7,329 nucleotides of DNA. Origin: Natrinema soli (lineage in GTDB: Archaea; Halobacteriota; Halobacteria; Halobacteriales; Natrialbaceae). The translations under genes and the position numbers were made by a program. The stretch covers positions 1-7,329 of the forward strand of contig NZ_JAQIVI010000112.1 in assembly GCF_028618695.1 (NCBI RefSeq). The letters are read 5' to 3'. Positions 1 through 6,237 of this stretch are shown here, piece after piece; the stretch's first letter is position 1; the number at the start of each line of letters is the position of its first letter. The notes under the pieces are model-generated. The model saw only the letters and a list, made by a program, of their open reading frames with translations. It searched no databases and had not been told where the DNA came from.

Positions 1-493
1 GATACCCGTCGGCCTCGAGGTCGGCGCGCTCGATGAGCATCCGCCAGGCGGTCTGGAAGACCAGACTGCTCGAGCCCGCGACCGACCAGTCGACGTGGTC
101 GGGAACGGGGATCAGATTATCCTCGGGGATCGCGGCGTACTCGGAGTGAACGCCGGTGACGTGCTCGCCGATGATGTGGAAGCGCGGATCGAGCGTCGGG
201 TCGTCCATCCGAAGGTCGCCGACGCCGGCCGAGAGCGCGACGTGATCGCCCTCCTCGAAGCGGGTCACGTCCTCGCCGACGTCCTCGACGACGCCGGCCC
301 CGTCGCTGCCCGGGATGTGGGGCATCTCGAGGTCGATCCCCGGCATTCCCCGTCGCGTCCAGATGTCCAGATGGTTGAGCGCGGCCGCCTTGATGTCGAC
401 CAGAACCTCGTTCCGATCGACCTCGGGGTCGGGATACTCGCCGTACTCGATGACGTCCCTGTCGCCGTGTTCCGCGAATTGGACTGCCTGCAT
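1..493 (-). CDS. Zinc-type alcohol dehydrogenase-like / quinone oxidoreductase-like MDR protein (3' end cut off by window)
   Basis: Reading leftwards from the ATG at 493, an open frame of 164 codons runs off the window edge, so only the N-terminal half is seen. It begins MQAVQFAEHGDRDVIEYG and has the GroES-like catalytic domain of medium-chain dehydrogenases/reductases: ALNHLDIW (residues 38-45), PHIPGSDGAGVV (58-69), EGDHVAL (81-87) and GEHVTGVHSEYA (109-120). The Rossmann cofactor domain would lie beyond the edge. The visible part has no cysteine at all. Asn40-His41 stands where zinc alcohol dehydrogenases have their catalytic Cys, and the four-Cys structural zinc lobe is replaced by a Cys-free loop at about 88-108. 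Members of this family reduce quinones, enones or aldehydes with NAD(P)H, but the substrate here cannot be told. It diverges from the moaB-like gene. A weak TATA-like stretch (521-530) lies about 33 bases upstream. Family call confident, function not. Confidence 0.85.
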   Translation of the reverse strand, partial: MQAVQFAEHGDRDVIEYGEYPDPEVDRNEVLVDIKAAALNHLDIWTRRGMPGIDLEMPHIPGSDGAGVVEDVGEDVTRFEEGDHVALSAGVGDLRMDDPTLDPRFHIIGEHVTGVHSEYAAIPEDNLIPVPDHVDWSVAGSSSLVFQTAWRMLIERADLEADGY

Positions 494-580
494 GTACGGA
501 TGGCAACGGAAACGTCGGCCATAACAGTTGGGCTACCAGCACCGGTGGCCGTCCGGGAGCTGGTTCAGACCCGAACCCGA

Positions 581-600
581 GTACGCAGCCGTGTGCGTAC
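581..600. promoter_or_regulatory. Perfect inverted repeat, candidate operator of the moaB-like gene
   Basis: GTACGCA at 581-587 and TGCGTAC at 594-600 are exact reverse complements separated by 6 bases. The site lies in the divergent spacer and ends one base before the TATA-like box at 602, so it covers the place where TFB would contact DNA. This geometry suits a dimeric helix-turn-helix regulator. No regulator gene is in the window and the ligand is unknown. Confidence 0.45.
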
Positions 601-601
601 C

Positions 602-606
602 TTTTA
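602..606 (+). promoter_or_regulatory. TATA-like box of the moaB-like gene
   Basis: TTTTA, followed by CCC, is centred 27 bases before the ATG at 631. That is the spacing expected for a leaderless haloarchaeal transcript starting at or next to the start codon. No Shine-Dalgarno sequence precedes the ATG, which fits a leaderless message. Confidence 0.45.
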
Positions 607-630
607 CCCGCCGGCTTTCGAAGGCAACGT

Positions 631-1236
631 ATGGACGACACGGACGCGGGCGATATCCCCGATCCCGACGACGCGACGCTCTGTACCGGCGTCGTCACGA
701 TCGCCTCGGATCGCAGTCTCAAGGACGACGCCGCGGGTGAGGCCATCAACGAGGCGCTCGCGGACAACGGCAGCGAGATTACGGTGCGCGAACACGTCGG
801 TTCGGACTACGACAAGGTCCAGTCGATCGTCTCGCGGCTGATCGATCGTGGCGACGTCGAGGTCGTGATTACCGCCGGCGCGACCGGCGTCGAACCGGAC
901 GATATCACCATCGAGGCCGTCGACCCGCTCCTCGAGAAGGAACTGACCGCGTTCAGCGAGCTATTCACCGTGTTGGCCTACGAGCGGGCCGGCACGAAAG
1001 CTGTCGCTGCACGGACCCTCGCCGGCATCGCCGAGGGGACGCCGGTCTTCTGTCTCCCCGGCCACCCCGACGCGGTCCGCCTCGCACTCGAGGAGATCAT
1101 CCTCTCGGAAGCGGCCGGGATCGTCGAACTCGCACGCGAAGCGGAGCCGGATTCCGAGGACGGGGAAGAGCCGGGCACTGCGGACGGACCGGCGGACACC
1201 GGTGCGTCGAGCGAGGCGACGAACGGGGGTGCCTGA
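631..1236 (+). CDS. MoaB/MogA-family molybdopterin-binding protein (divergent)
   Basis: This 201-aa protein has a MoaB/Mog domain at about residues 15-168. The family adenylylates molybdopterin before metal insertion in molybdenum cofactor synthesis, in the cytoplasm. Visible family landmarks are VVTIASDRS (21-29), VVITAGATGVEPDDITIEAV (78-97) and TPVFCLPGHPDAVRLALEEII (137-157). The usual GGTG loop reads GATG (83-86). The Asp after it (Asp91) is kept. By eye, Ser58 falls where E. coli MogA has catalytic Asp49, although Asp59 is adjacent. Residues 170-201 are an acidic, Gly/Ala/Ser-rich tail that is probably disordered. The ATG at 631 was chosen for the TATA spacing and because the domain begins shortly after it. 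The next gene follows after one base. The family is clear. Whether this is the working molybdopterin adenylyltransferase or a paralogue with another task is open, so no gene symbol is assigned. Confidence 0.88.
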   Translation: MDDTDAGDIPDPDDATLCTGVVTIASDRSLKDDAAGEAINEALADNGSEITVREHVGSDYDKVQSIVSRLIDRGDVEVVITAGATGVEPDDITIEAVDPLLEKELTAFSELFTVLAYERAGTKAVAARTLAGIAEGTPVFCLPGHPDAVRLALEEIILSEAAGIVELAREAEPDSEDGEEPGTADGPADTGASSEATNGGA

Positions 1237-1237
1237 C

Positions 1238-1987
1238 GTGGGCTCCGACGATGGCAGTGACGGTGCTGGAAGCGACGCCGTCGACAAGGCGTCCGTCCGC
1301 GAACGGATCTGGGACGACCTCGAGGAGAGCGGCGAGGCCCGGTTTCCGTTCCCGCCCCACGGCCGAATTCCGAACTTCGCCGGGGCGAGCGACGCTGCAG
1401 ACCGGCTGGCCGAGCAACCGGAGTGGAACGAGGCGACGACGATCAAGGCCAATCCCGACGCGCCGCAGTTGCCCGTTCGGCGGCGGGCGCTACGCGAAGG
1501 AAAGACGGTCTACATGGCCGTCCCGCGGCTCAGCGACGAGCGATGCTTCCTGAAACTCGATCCCGACGACCTCGAGGACTACGACGCGGCGACGACCGTC
1601 TCCGGATCCTCGAAACACGGCGAACAGGTCGGGCCGGAGGCGGTCGACCGCGTCGATCTGATCGTCTCCGGCAGCGTTGCTGTAACCGAAGAGGGCGGCC
1701 GGATCGGCAAAGGTGAGGGCTACAGCGACCTCGAGTATGCCGTCCTCCGGGAACTCGATCTGGTCGACGAGTCGACGCCGGTGGCGACGTCGGTCCACGA
1801 ACGGCAGGTGATCGACGACGCCGTCGCGATCGGGGCGCACGACGTCGCGATGAACCTCGTCGTCACGCCCGAGCGGGTGGTGCGACCCGAGGGCGGGAGC
1901 GAGCAACCCGAGGGGATCGACTGGGACTTGCTCACGGACGAGCGACTCGAGGAGATTCCGGTTCTCGAGTCGCTTCGAGACCGATAG
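1238..1987 (+). CDS. 5-formyltetrahydrofolate cyclo-ligase family protein (MTHFSD-like)
   Basis: This 249-aa protein starts at GTG 1238, one base after the moaB-like stop (TGA-C-GTG), so the two genes are surely cotranscribed. A start further upstream at 1202 would add an Arg-rich peptide unlike the rest of the protein and overlap moaB, so it was rejected. Recognisable stretches are RERIWDDLE (21-29), FPPHGRIPNFAGA (38-50), VYMAVPRLSDERCF (91-104), DLIVSGSVAVT (140-150) and RIGKGEGYSDLEYAVL (155-170). Cyclo-ligases of this fold convert 5-formyl-THF to 5,10-methenyl-THF using ATP. Here the canonical G-x-G-G-G-Y-Y-D-R loop is GKGEGYSDLE. From memory, this and the HGRIPNF stretch resemble the N-terminal domain of human MTHFSD more than bacterial MTHFS. 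The exact reaction is therefore uncertain. A pterin or folate substrate would suit its molybdopterin-family neighbour. Confidence 0.82.
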   Translation: MGSDDGSDGAGSDAVDKASVRERIWDDLEESGEARFPFPPHGRIPNFAGASDAADRLAEQPEWNEATTIKANPDAPQLPVRRRALREGKTVYMAVPRLSDERCFLKLDPDDLEDYDAATTVSGSSKHGEQVGPEAVDRVDLIVSGSVAVTEEGGRIGKGEGYSDLEYAVLRELDLVDESTPVATSVHERQVIDDAVAIGAHDVAMNLVVTPERVVRPEGGSEQPEGIDWDLLTDERLEEIPVLESLRDR

Positions 1988-2095
1988 CCGCGTCTCTCGG
2001 TGACGAGTGTGTCGTATCAGTGCCAGTGTTAGCGTTACTCGTCACTATCGAGGACGAGAGCGAGATCGTTCGGAACGAGAGGGTCCATCCCCGGA

Positions 2096-2116
2096 GCGCG
2101 GCGAAAAACGCCGCGC
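2096..2116. repeat. Perfect 8-bp hairpin with A5 loop
   Basis: GCGCGGCG (2096-2103) and CGCCGCGC (2109-2116) are exact reverse complements around AAAAA. The hairpin lies about 110 bases after the stop of the plus-strand operon. No T-tract follows, so an intrinsic terminator is not supported. It could be an mRNA 3'-end stem or a processing or protection structure. Confidence 0.5.
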
Positions 2117-2358
2117 CCCGAGTGCCAGAATCGCAGGGTGCGACGCGAGCCGGTGGGGCGGGCCCGCGTCGACGAGAATCGGTTGGCAGTGGTGGGAAGG
2201 GTGCTGTGGTGGGGTTGCTGGAAGTCGCGGGTACAGGTGGTGGGTGCCATCGGTGGGGTCAGCCCGTCGACCTCCACTCACGACTACTGGCGATTGCTAC
2301 TTGAACGGAGGTGATGGTATACCACCCTTACGCCGAGTTCCGGCAGATTCAATGCGGA

Positions 2359-2366
2359 TTTATATT
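2359..2366 (+). promoter_or_regulatory. TATA-box-like promoter element (orphan)
   Basis: TTTATATT stands out from its GC-rich surroundings and is among the best TATA matches in the window. It predicts a plus-strand start near 2386-2390. The downstream space to 2550 contains only a 26-codon ORF, then the convergent end of the pyrG operon. It may therefore serve a small RNA, a small protein, or transcription antisense to the operon's 3' end. TATA-like words also occur by chance. Confidence 0.35.
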
Positions 2367-2417
2367 GCGGATATCGGGCTCGAGAAAGTTCATACGGCGG
2401 CTGTAGTGGACAGCAGC

Positions 2418-2498
2418 ATGCACGACAGAATTAGCCGGGCGGTGACCCGTCTGCGATCGGTTCAGCGGCGCAGCTCACGGTCGTTCGAGGGCGCGTGA
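2418..2498 (+). CDS. Possible 26-aa basic small protein
   Basis: The ATG at 2418 opens a 26-codon frame, MHDRISRAVTRLRSVQRR followed by SSRSFEGA. It begins about 30 bases after the start predicted from the TATA box at 2359-2366. The peptide is Arg/Ser-rich and basic, the reverse of the usual haloarchaeal composition. There is no Shine-Dalgarno sequence and I recognise no family. It is listed only because the promoter-like element has nothing else to drive. A non-coding RNA is equally possible. Confidence 0.13.
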   Translation: MHDRISRAVTRLRSVQRRSSRSFEGA

Positions 2499-2550
2499 CG
2501 AAATCGATCGAAGCGCGATATGGAGTCGATGCGGTCGACGGTCCTCGGTA

Positions 2551-2886
2551 TCAGGCGACCAGTTCGTCGGCGACGATCTCGGCGTCCATCAACTGCGGGT
2601 CGATCGCGAGATCGAGCTGGCCCCTGACGAACTCGGGGACGGAGTCGCGAGCGTAGACGACGGTTCGAAGCCCGTCGTTCAGGTCGCAGGCGATCGGGAT
2701 CGTCGTCGCCTGCTCGGTGTCGGTCAGGACGTACAGATCGGCCGCGACGATGCCGGCCTCCTCGAGGTGCGGACGGGAGATAACGCCGTTGAGTCGGGTG
2801 ACGTCGACGCCCTCGTGCTCGAGCGCGTCGCCGATGCCGTCGTCGTCGGGGCCGGCGACGATGGCAGTCGTGGGTGTGGTGCTCAT
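2551..2886 (-). CDS. Uncharacterised 111-aa protein of the pyrG-guaAB operon (probably DUF7126-type)
   Basis: An acidic 111-aa protein starts at ATG 2886, inside the end of guaAB: the ATGA at 2886-2883 overlaps the guaAB stop by 4 bases, so translation is probably coupled. It begins [20 protein letters not shown], a beta strand followed by a Gly-containing turn. [18 protein letters not shown] (49-66) and [13 protein letters not shown] (74-86) look like further strands of a small alpha/beta Rossmann-like fold, reminiscent of TrkA-N/RCK lobes but only half their usual size. No catalytic motif, membrane segment or cysteine cluster is visible; a single Cys is at 67. I believe this is the haloarchaeal family labelled DUF7126, sometimes misnamed CTP synthetase, but that is recall. 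Its operon position suggests a nucleotide-sensing or accessory role for CTP/GMP synthesis, which is inference. Confidence 0.85.
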   Translation of the reverse strand: MSTTPTTAIVAGPDDDGIGDALEHEGVDVTRLNGVISRPHLEEAGIVAADLYVLTDTEQATTIPIACDLNDGLRTVVYARDSVPEFVRGQLDLAIDPQLMDAEIVADELVA

Positions 2887-3800
2887 TCGTACTCGATTGT
2901 CGCGGGCGGCTTGTGGGTCACGTCGTAGACGACGCGGGCGACGTTGTCGTTCTGACCGGTGATCCGAGACTGGATGCGCTGGAGGGTCTCCCAGTCGATC
3001 TCCTGTGCGCGGGCGGTCATCCCGTCTCGCGAGTCGACCGAGCGCACGGAGACGACCCAGCCGTGAACTCTGTTGTCTCCCTTGACGCCCGTGGCCTTGC
3101 CGATGACGGCTGCGAGCGCTTGCCAGGGCTCGTACTCCTCGAGTTCCTCCTCGACGACGTGACACGAGTGGCGGGCGACCTCGAGTTTCTCCTCGGTGAC
3201 TTCGCCGATGACGCGCACGGCGAGTCCGGGGCCGGGGAACGGCATCCGCTCGGCGACGATCTCGTCGAGGCCGAGGTGGCGGGCGACCTCGCGGACCTCG
3301 TCCTTGTAGAGGTCGCGGACCGGTTCGACGATGCCCTCGAAGTCGACGACCTCGGGGAGACCGCCGACGTTGTGGTGGGACTTGATCCCGCCCTCGCTCT
3401 CGATGCGGTCGGGGTAGATCGTCCCCTGCACGAGGTAGTCGGCGTCGGTGTCTTTCGCCTCGCGCTCGAACTCCCGGATGAACCCCTCGCCGATGACTTT
3501 GCGCTTTTCCTCGGGGTCGGTGACGCCCGAGAGGGCCTCGAGGAAGCGGTCTTTCGCGTCGACGATTCGCAGCGACTCCATGTAGTCGAACGTCTCGCGG
3601 ATCTGGTCGGTCTCGCCTTTCCGCATCAGGCCGGTGTCGACGTAGACCGGTGTGAGTCGGTCGCCGATAGCCTCGTAGGCCAGTGCGGCGGCGACCGACG
3701 AGTCGACACCGCCGGAGAGGGCGATGACGGCGTTCGCGTCGCCGATTTTGTCGTCGATCTCTGCAACTGCCTCGGGGACGAATGTCTCGGTGTCTACCAT
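2883..3800 (-). CDS. guaAB: GMP synthase subunit B, ATP-pyrophosphatase/dimerisation subunit
   Basis: This 305-aa protein is the synthetase half of split archaeal GMP synthase. It adenylylates XMP with ATP and, with ammonia passed from the separate GuaAA glutaminase, makes GMP in the cytoplasm. The PP-loop SGGVDSS is at residues 29-35, followed by [13 protein letters not shown] (51-63). Other family stretches are [14 protein letters not shown] (122-135), [11 protein letters not shown] (140-150), [15 protein letters not shown] (186-200) and [10 protein letters not shown] (254-263). The C-terminus KPPATIEYE (297-305) closes the dimerisation domain that contacts XMP. Length is right for a standalone B subunit. 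The ATG at 3800 overlaps the pyrG stop by one base (TGATG), so it depends on the pyrG promoter and probably on reinitiating ribosomes. The glutaminase subunit gene is not in this window. Confidence 0.96.
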   Translation of the reverse strand: MVDTETFVPEAVAEIDDKIGDANAVIALSGGVDSSVAAALAYEAIGDRLTPVYVDTGLMRKGETDQIRETFDYMESLRIVDAKDRFLEALSGVTDPEEKRKVIGEGFIREFEREAKDTDADYLVQGTIYPDRIESEGGIKSHHNVGGLPEVVDFEGIVEPVRDLYKDEVREVARHLGLDEIVAERMPFPGPGLAVRVIGEVTEEKLEVARHSCHVVEEELEEYEPWQALAAVIGKATGVKGDNRVHGWVVSVRSVDSRDGMTARAQEIDWETLQRIQSRITGQNDNVARVVYDVTHKPPATIEYE

Positions 3801-5485
3801 CAGTGGGTTACCTCGGTTTCAGAATCGGTGTCCGCGTCGGCGGGTTCGCTCTCGGCCGCATCGTCGGTCTGCTCGAGGACTGCCTCGACCAGTCCCAGAA
3901 ACGGCGGGCTCGGCTGTCCGGGGCGGGACGTGTACTCGGGGTGGAACTGCGTCCCGAGGAAGAACGGATGGTCCTCGAGCTCGAGGATCTCCATCCGGTT
4001 GCCCGCGGTGCCGGAGAAGACGAGCGGTTCGTCCTCGAACCGGTCGAAGTACTCGGGGTTGACCTCGTAGCGGTGGCGGTGCCGTTCGGAACAGGACGTG
4101 TCGCCGTAGAGTTCGTAGGCCAGCGTCTCGGGTTCAATGACGGTCGTGTGCTCGCCCAGCCGCATCGTGCCGCCCATGTCCTCGACCTCGTACTGTTCGG
4201 GCAGGATGTCGATGACCGGATGCGGCGTGTCTTCTTCCATCTCCGCGGAGTGAGCGTCCTCGAGACCGAGCACGTTCCGGGCGTACTCGACGACGGCCAT
4301 CTGGAAGCCCAGACAGAGTCCGAGGAAGGGAACGTCGTTCTCGCGGGCGTACTGTACTGCCCGGATCTTCCCTTCGGAGCCGCGCATCCCGAAGCCGCCG
4401 GGAACGATAACGCCGTCCATTCCCTCGAGTTGGCCGTCGTGACCCTCGCTCAGTTCGTCGGCCGCGACCCAGTGGACGGTCACGTCGCTGCCGACCTCGA
4501 AGCCGGCGTGTTTCAGCGACTCGTGGATCGACATATAGGCGTCCTCGAGGTCGTACTTGCCGACCAGCGCGATATCGATCTCGCCGTCCTTCTCGGTGGT
4601 GACGATCTCGCGCCAGTCGTTGGTTCGCTCCTCGGGCGGCAGCGCCTCGTCGGCGAGCCCGAAGCGCTCGAGGACGTACTGATCGAGCCCCTCGTCTTCG
4701 ACCATCAGCGGGACGTGATAGACGTCCTCGACGTCGGGATTCGAGAACACCGCTTCGGTCGGGATGTCACAGAACAGCGCGATCTTCTCCTTGGTCTCGG
4801 GGTCGAGACGGTCCTCACACCGGCCGACGATCACGTCGGGCTGGAGGCCGATCGAGCGGACCTCCTTGACCGAGTGTTGGGTCGGTTTGGTCTTCTGCTC
4901 GCCGTTCTTCGAGTACGGGACGAGCGTGACGTGGGTGAAGAGGACGTTCTCTTCGGGTTCCTCGTGGGCGAACTGGCGTAAGGCCTCGAGATAGGGCATC
5001 CCCTCGATGTCCCCGACGGTGCCGCCGACTTCGATGATACAGACGTCGGTATCTTCGGCGGCCTCGCGGATCCGGCGCTTGATGTCATCGGTGATATGGG
5101 GGATGATCTGGACCGTCTTGCCCAGGTAGTCGCCGGCGCGTTCCTTCTCGATGACGTGCTGGTAGGTCTTGCCCGTCGTGATGTTGTGGTCCGAGGTCAT
5201 GTCGATGTCGAGGAACCGCTCGTAGTTCCCGAGATCGAGGTCGACCTCGCCGCCGTCCTCGAGGACGTAGACCTCCCCGTGCTGGTAGGGGTTCATCGTC
5301 CCCGCGTCGACGTTCAGATACGGATCGATCTTGACCGCGGTGACGTCGAACCCGGCGTTCTTGAGGAGTCGGCCGGTGCTCGCGGCCGTGATCCCCTTCC
5401 CGAGTCCCGACATGACGCCGCCGGTGACGAAGATGAACTTGTTCCCCAGCGAGGGGTCATAATGAGTGTCCGATTCCGTCGGCAT
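3800..5485 (-). CDS. pyrG: CTP synthase (glutamine-hydrolysing)
   Basis: This 561-aa enzyme converts UTP, ATP and glutamine to CTP, the last step of pyrimidine nucleotide synthesis. The N-terminal synthetase domain shows [13 protein letters not shown] (19-31, P-loop), [20 protein letters not shown] (52-71) and LDLGNYERF (83-91; Asp84 matches the E. coli Mg-binding Asp72). It also shows [19 protein letters not shown] (150-168; Glu152 matches E. coli Glu140). The class I glutamine amidotransferase domain starts near 300 and has [12 protein letters not shown] (363-374), the nucleophile Cys391 in GLCLGFQ, and His515/Glu517 in [13 protein letters not shown]. Residues 540-561 form an acidic tail. 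The ATG at 5485 was preferred over an in-frame upstream start at 5542 because a promoter fits it at leaderless spacing and the extension is basic and not conserved-looking. It heads a three-gene operon with guaAB and the 111-aa protein. Confidence 0.97.
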   Translation of the reverse strand: MPTESDTHYDPSLGNKFIFVTGGVMSGLGKGITAASTGRLLKNAGFDVTAVKIDPYLNVDAGTMNPYQHGEVYVLEDGGEVDLDLGNYERFLDIDMTSDHNITTGKTYQHVIEKERAGDYLGKTVQIIPHITDDIKRRIREAAEDTDVCIIEVGGTVGDIEGMPYLEALRQFAHEEPEENVLFTHVTLVPYSKNGEQKTKPTQHSVKEVRSIGLQPDVIVGRCEDRLDPETKEKIALFCDIPTEAVFSNPDVEDVYHVPLMVEDEGLDQYVLERFGLADEALPPEERTNDWREIVTTEKDGEIDIALVGKYDLEDAYMSIHESLKHAGFEVGSDVTVHWVAADELSEGHDGQLEGMDGVIVPGGFGMRGSEGKIRAVQYARENDVPFLGLCLGFQMAVVEYARNVLGLEDAHSAEMEEDTPHPVIDILPEQYEVEDMGGTMRLGEHTTVIEPETLAYELYGDTSCSERHRHRYEVNPEYFDRFEDEPLVFSGTAGNRMEILELEDHPFFLGTQFHPEYTSRPGQPSPPFLGLVEAVLEQTDDAAESEPADADTDSETEVTH

Positions 5486-5506
5486 ACCGAGTGTGCGCGC
5501 GACCGC

Positions 5507-5521
5507 TTGAAAACGATTTCG
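5507..5521 (-). promoter_or_regulatory. Putative BRE/TATA promoter of the pyrG operon
   Basis: Read on the minus strand, CGAAA (5521-5517) is followed by TCG and TTTTCAA (5513-5507). The second element is centred about 26 bases before the pyrG ATG. The purine-rich CGAAA fits a haloarchaeal BRE, and the spacing predicts a leaderless pyrG message. Confidence 0.4.
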
Positions 5522-5562
5522 GGACCGCACTGCCTCCGACACAGGTTGTCACCCCTTCGTCG

Positions 5563-5577
5563 GCGCGGTCACCGCGC
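5563..5577. repeat. Perfect 7+7 inverted repeat upstream of pyrG
   Basis: GCGCGGT (5563-5569) and ACCGCGC (5571-5577) are exact reverse complements around one base. The repeat lies between the 140-aa gene and pyrG, 40-55 bases upstream of the suggested TATA box. It may be a protein-binding site or part of the 3' end of the upstream transcript. Chance is possible in such GC-rich DNA. Confidence 0.3.
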
Positions 5578-5637
5578 GGCGCGCCCGTTCGAGTCCACGT
5601 TCGTTCAAAACGGGACGGCGACGGGAAAATACGCTGC

Positions 5638-6060
5638 CTAGGGCTCGTCGTCCATGGATGCTTTCCCGTGGGGTTCGTCCTCCTTGGAAACCTTTCCCTC
5701 GGCCGGATCCTGGACTTCCAGATCCTGCACTTCGACGATTTCGGCCTGCGCGAGGTTCTCGATACCGCCGCCCATCCGCAACTGGATCGTCTGCCCGGGG
5801 AGATCCGGATCGTCCTCGTCGGTCGGTTCCTTCGGAACGGAGACGGCAGTGACCCCATCGATCGTGATGGAACGGCGCTCGATCGGATCGCCCGCGTACT
5901 CGACCGTATCCCACGTCTCGACGTCGAGGTCGTCCATGTCTTCGCCGAAATAGTCCTCGGCGTCCGGGTTCACCGTATCCTCGGTCTGGGACTCGCCGGT
6001 CGTCCGATTGTCGTCGAAGCGCACCTCCTCGTGCTTGTACTGTCTGAGCTGGACGAGCAT
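5638..6060 (-). CDS. Acidic 140-aa hypothetical protein
   Basis: I do not recognise this protein. It starts MLVQLRQYKHEEVRFDDNR, continues through a very acidic stretch (residues 24-48, EDYFGEDMDDLDVETW at 35-50), then ERRSITIDGVTAVSVPKE (61-78) and PGQTIQLRMGGGIENLAQAE (88-107), which look like beta strands. It ends in a charged tail, EGKVSKEDEPHGKASMDDEP (121-140). It has no cysteine, signal peptide or membrane segment, so it is probably a soluble cytoplasmic protein. The acid-rich composition is normal for haloarchaea and supports a real gene. The ATG at 6060 was chosen because GGAGGT lies just before it and the frame upstream (to 6168) is Arg/Ser/Cys-rich, unlike the rest. It precedes pyrG in the same direction with a 152-base gap, so it is probably a separate transcript. 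Confidence 0.72.
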   Translation of the reverse strand: MLVQLRQYKHEEVRFDDNRTTGESQTEDTVNPDAEDYFGEDMDDLDVETWDTVEYAGDPIERRSITIDGVTAVSVPKEPTDEDDPDLPGQTIQLRMGGGIENLAQAEIVEVQDLEVQDPAEGKVSKEDEPHGKASMDDEP

Positions 6061-6062
6061 AC

Positions 6063-6068
6063 ACCTCC
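6063..6068 (-). promoter_or_regulatory. Shine-Dalgarno-like GGAGGT before the 140-aa gene
   Basis: GGAGGT on the minus strand ends only two bases before the ATG at 6060. It supports that start over the upstream frame. The gap is much shorter than usual, so it may work poorly or be coincidental. Confidence 0.45.
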
Positions 6069-6083
6069 TACGACCTGCTGTGT

Positions 6084-6089
6084 GGTAAC
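6084..6089 (-). promoter_or_regulatory. Weak TATA-like element of the 140-aa gene
   Basis: AGTTAC, followed by C, lies about 26 bases before the ATG at 6060 on the minus strand, the leaderless spacing. The match to a TATA box is poor. Confidence 0.22.
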
Positions 6090-6237
6090 TCTCACACCGG
6101 AACTCGCCGGGCCGACTCGAGCGGCCCGAGGAGTGAGTACGCGGACGCTCTAGAACGAACGGCTGCATTGGCCCACAGATGATGCAGTCAGCATTCTTGT
6201 GGTAAGTACAGGTGAAGGACTTCCAACCGGAGCATCC

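Larger units (their letters stand above)
1988..2417. other. Spacer without a convincing gene
   Basis: This stretch follows the cyclo-ligase-like gene. Open frames exist on both strands, but they encode Arg/Pro/Thr/Gly-rich, non-acidic peptides unlike haloarchaeal proteins and show no recognisable domain. The contents are an 8-bp perfect hairpin (2096-2116), six GGG-or-longer runs on the plus strand between 2191 and 2258, a GGAGGTGAT word (2307-2315) with no well-placed start codon, a short palindrome GGTATACC (2316-2323), and a good TATA box (2359-2366). Confidence 0.6.

Noticed and set aside
95..841. Plus-strand open frame across the dehydrogenase and the start of the moaB-like gene
   Set aside because: It covers two better-supported genes and turns into Arg/Ser/Thr-rich sequence in the overlap.
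2096..2116. Intrinsic terminator for the moaB-MTHFSD-like operon
   Set aside because: The hairpin is perfect but lies about 110 bases after the stop and no T-run follows. Kept only as an inverted repeat.
2035..2277. 80-codon minus-strand frame in the spacer
   Set aside because: Pro/Thr/Arg-rich. Only its last few residues look acidic, and nothing else supports it.
2007..2498. 163-codon plus-strand frame in the spacer
   Set aside because: Arg/Gly/Trp-rich and basic, no domain, no promoter at the right distance, composition unlike any neighbour.
1988..2550. tRNA or other known stable RNA in the gene-poor spacer
   Set aside because: I saw no T-arm consensus or cloverleaf pattern by eye. A covariance-model scan was not possible.
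2874..4070. Long plus-strand open frame opposite guaAB
   Set aside because: Antisense mirror of guaAB and the pyrG 3' end, with Asp/Val/Leu-rich low-information sequence.
3782..4981. Long plus-strand open frame opposite pyrG
   Set aside because: It is antisense to an unambiguous pyrG. Such mirror frames are common in GC-rich haloarchaeal DNA, and its sequence has no domain of its own.
5491..6153. Plus-strand open frame opposite the 140-aa gene
   Set aside because: The minus-strand frame has acidic haloarchaeal composition and a ribosome-binding-like site. The plus frame is its mirror.
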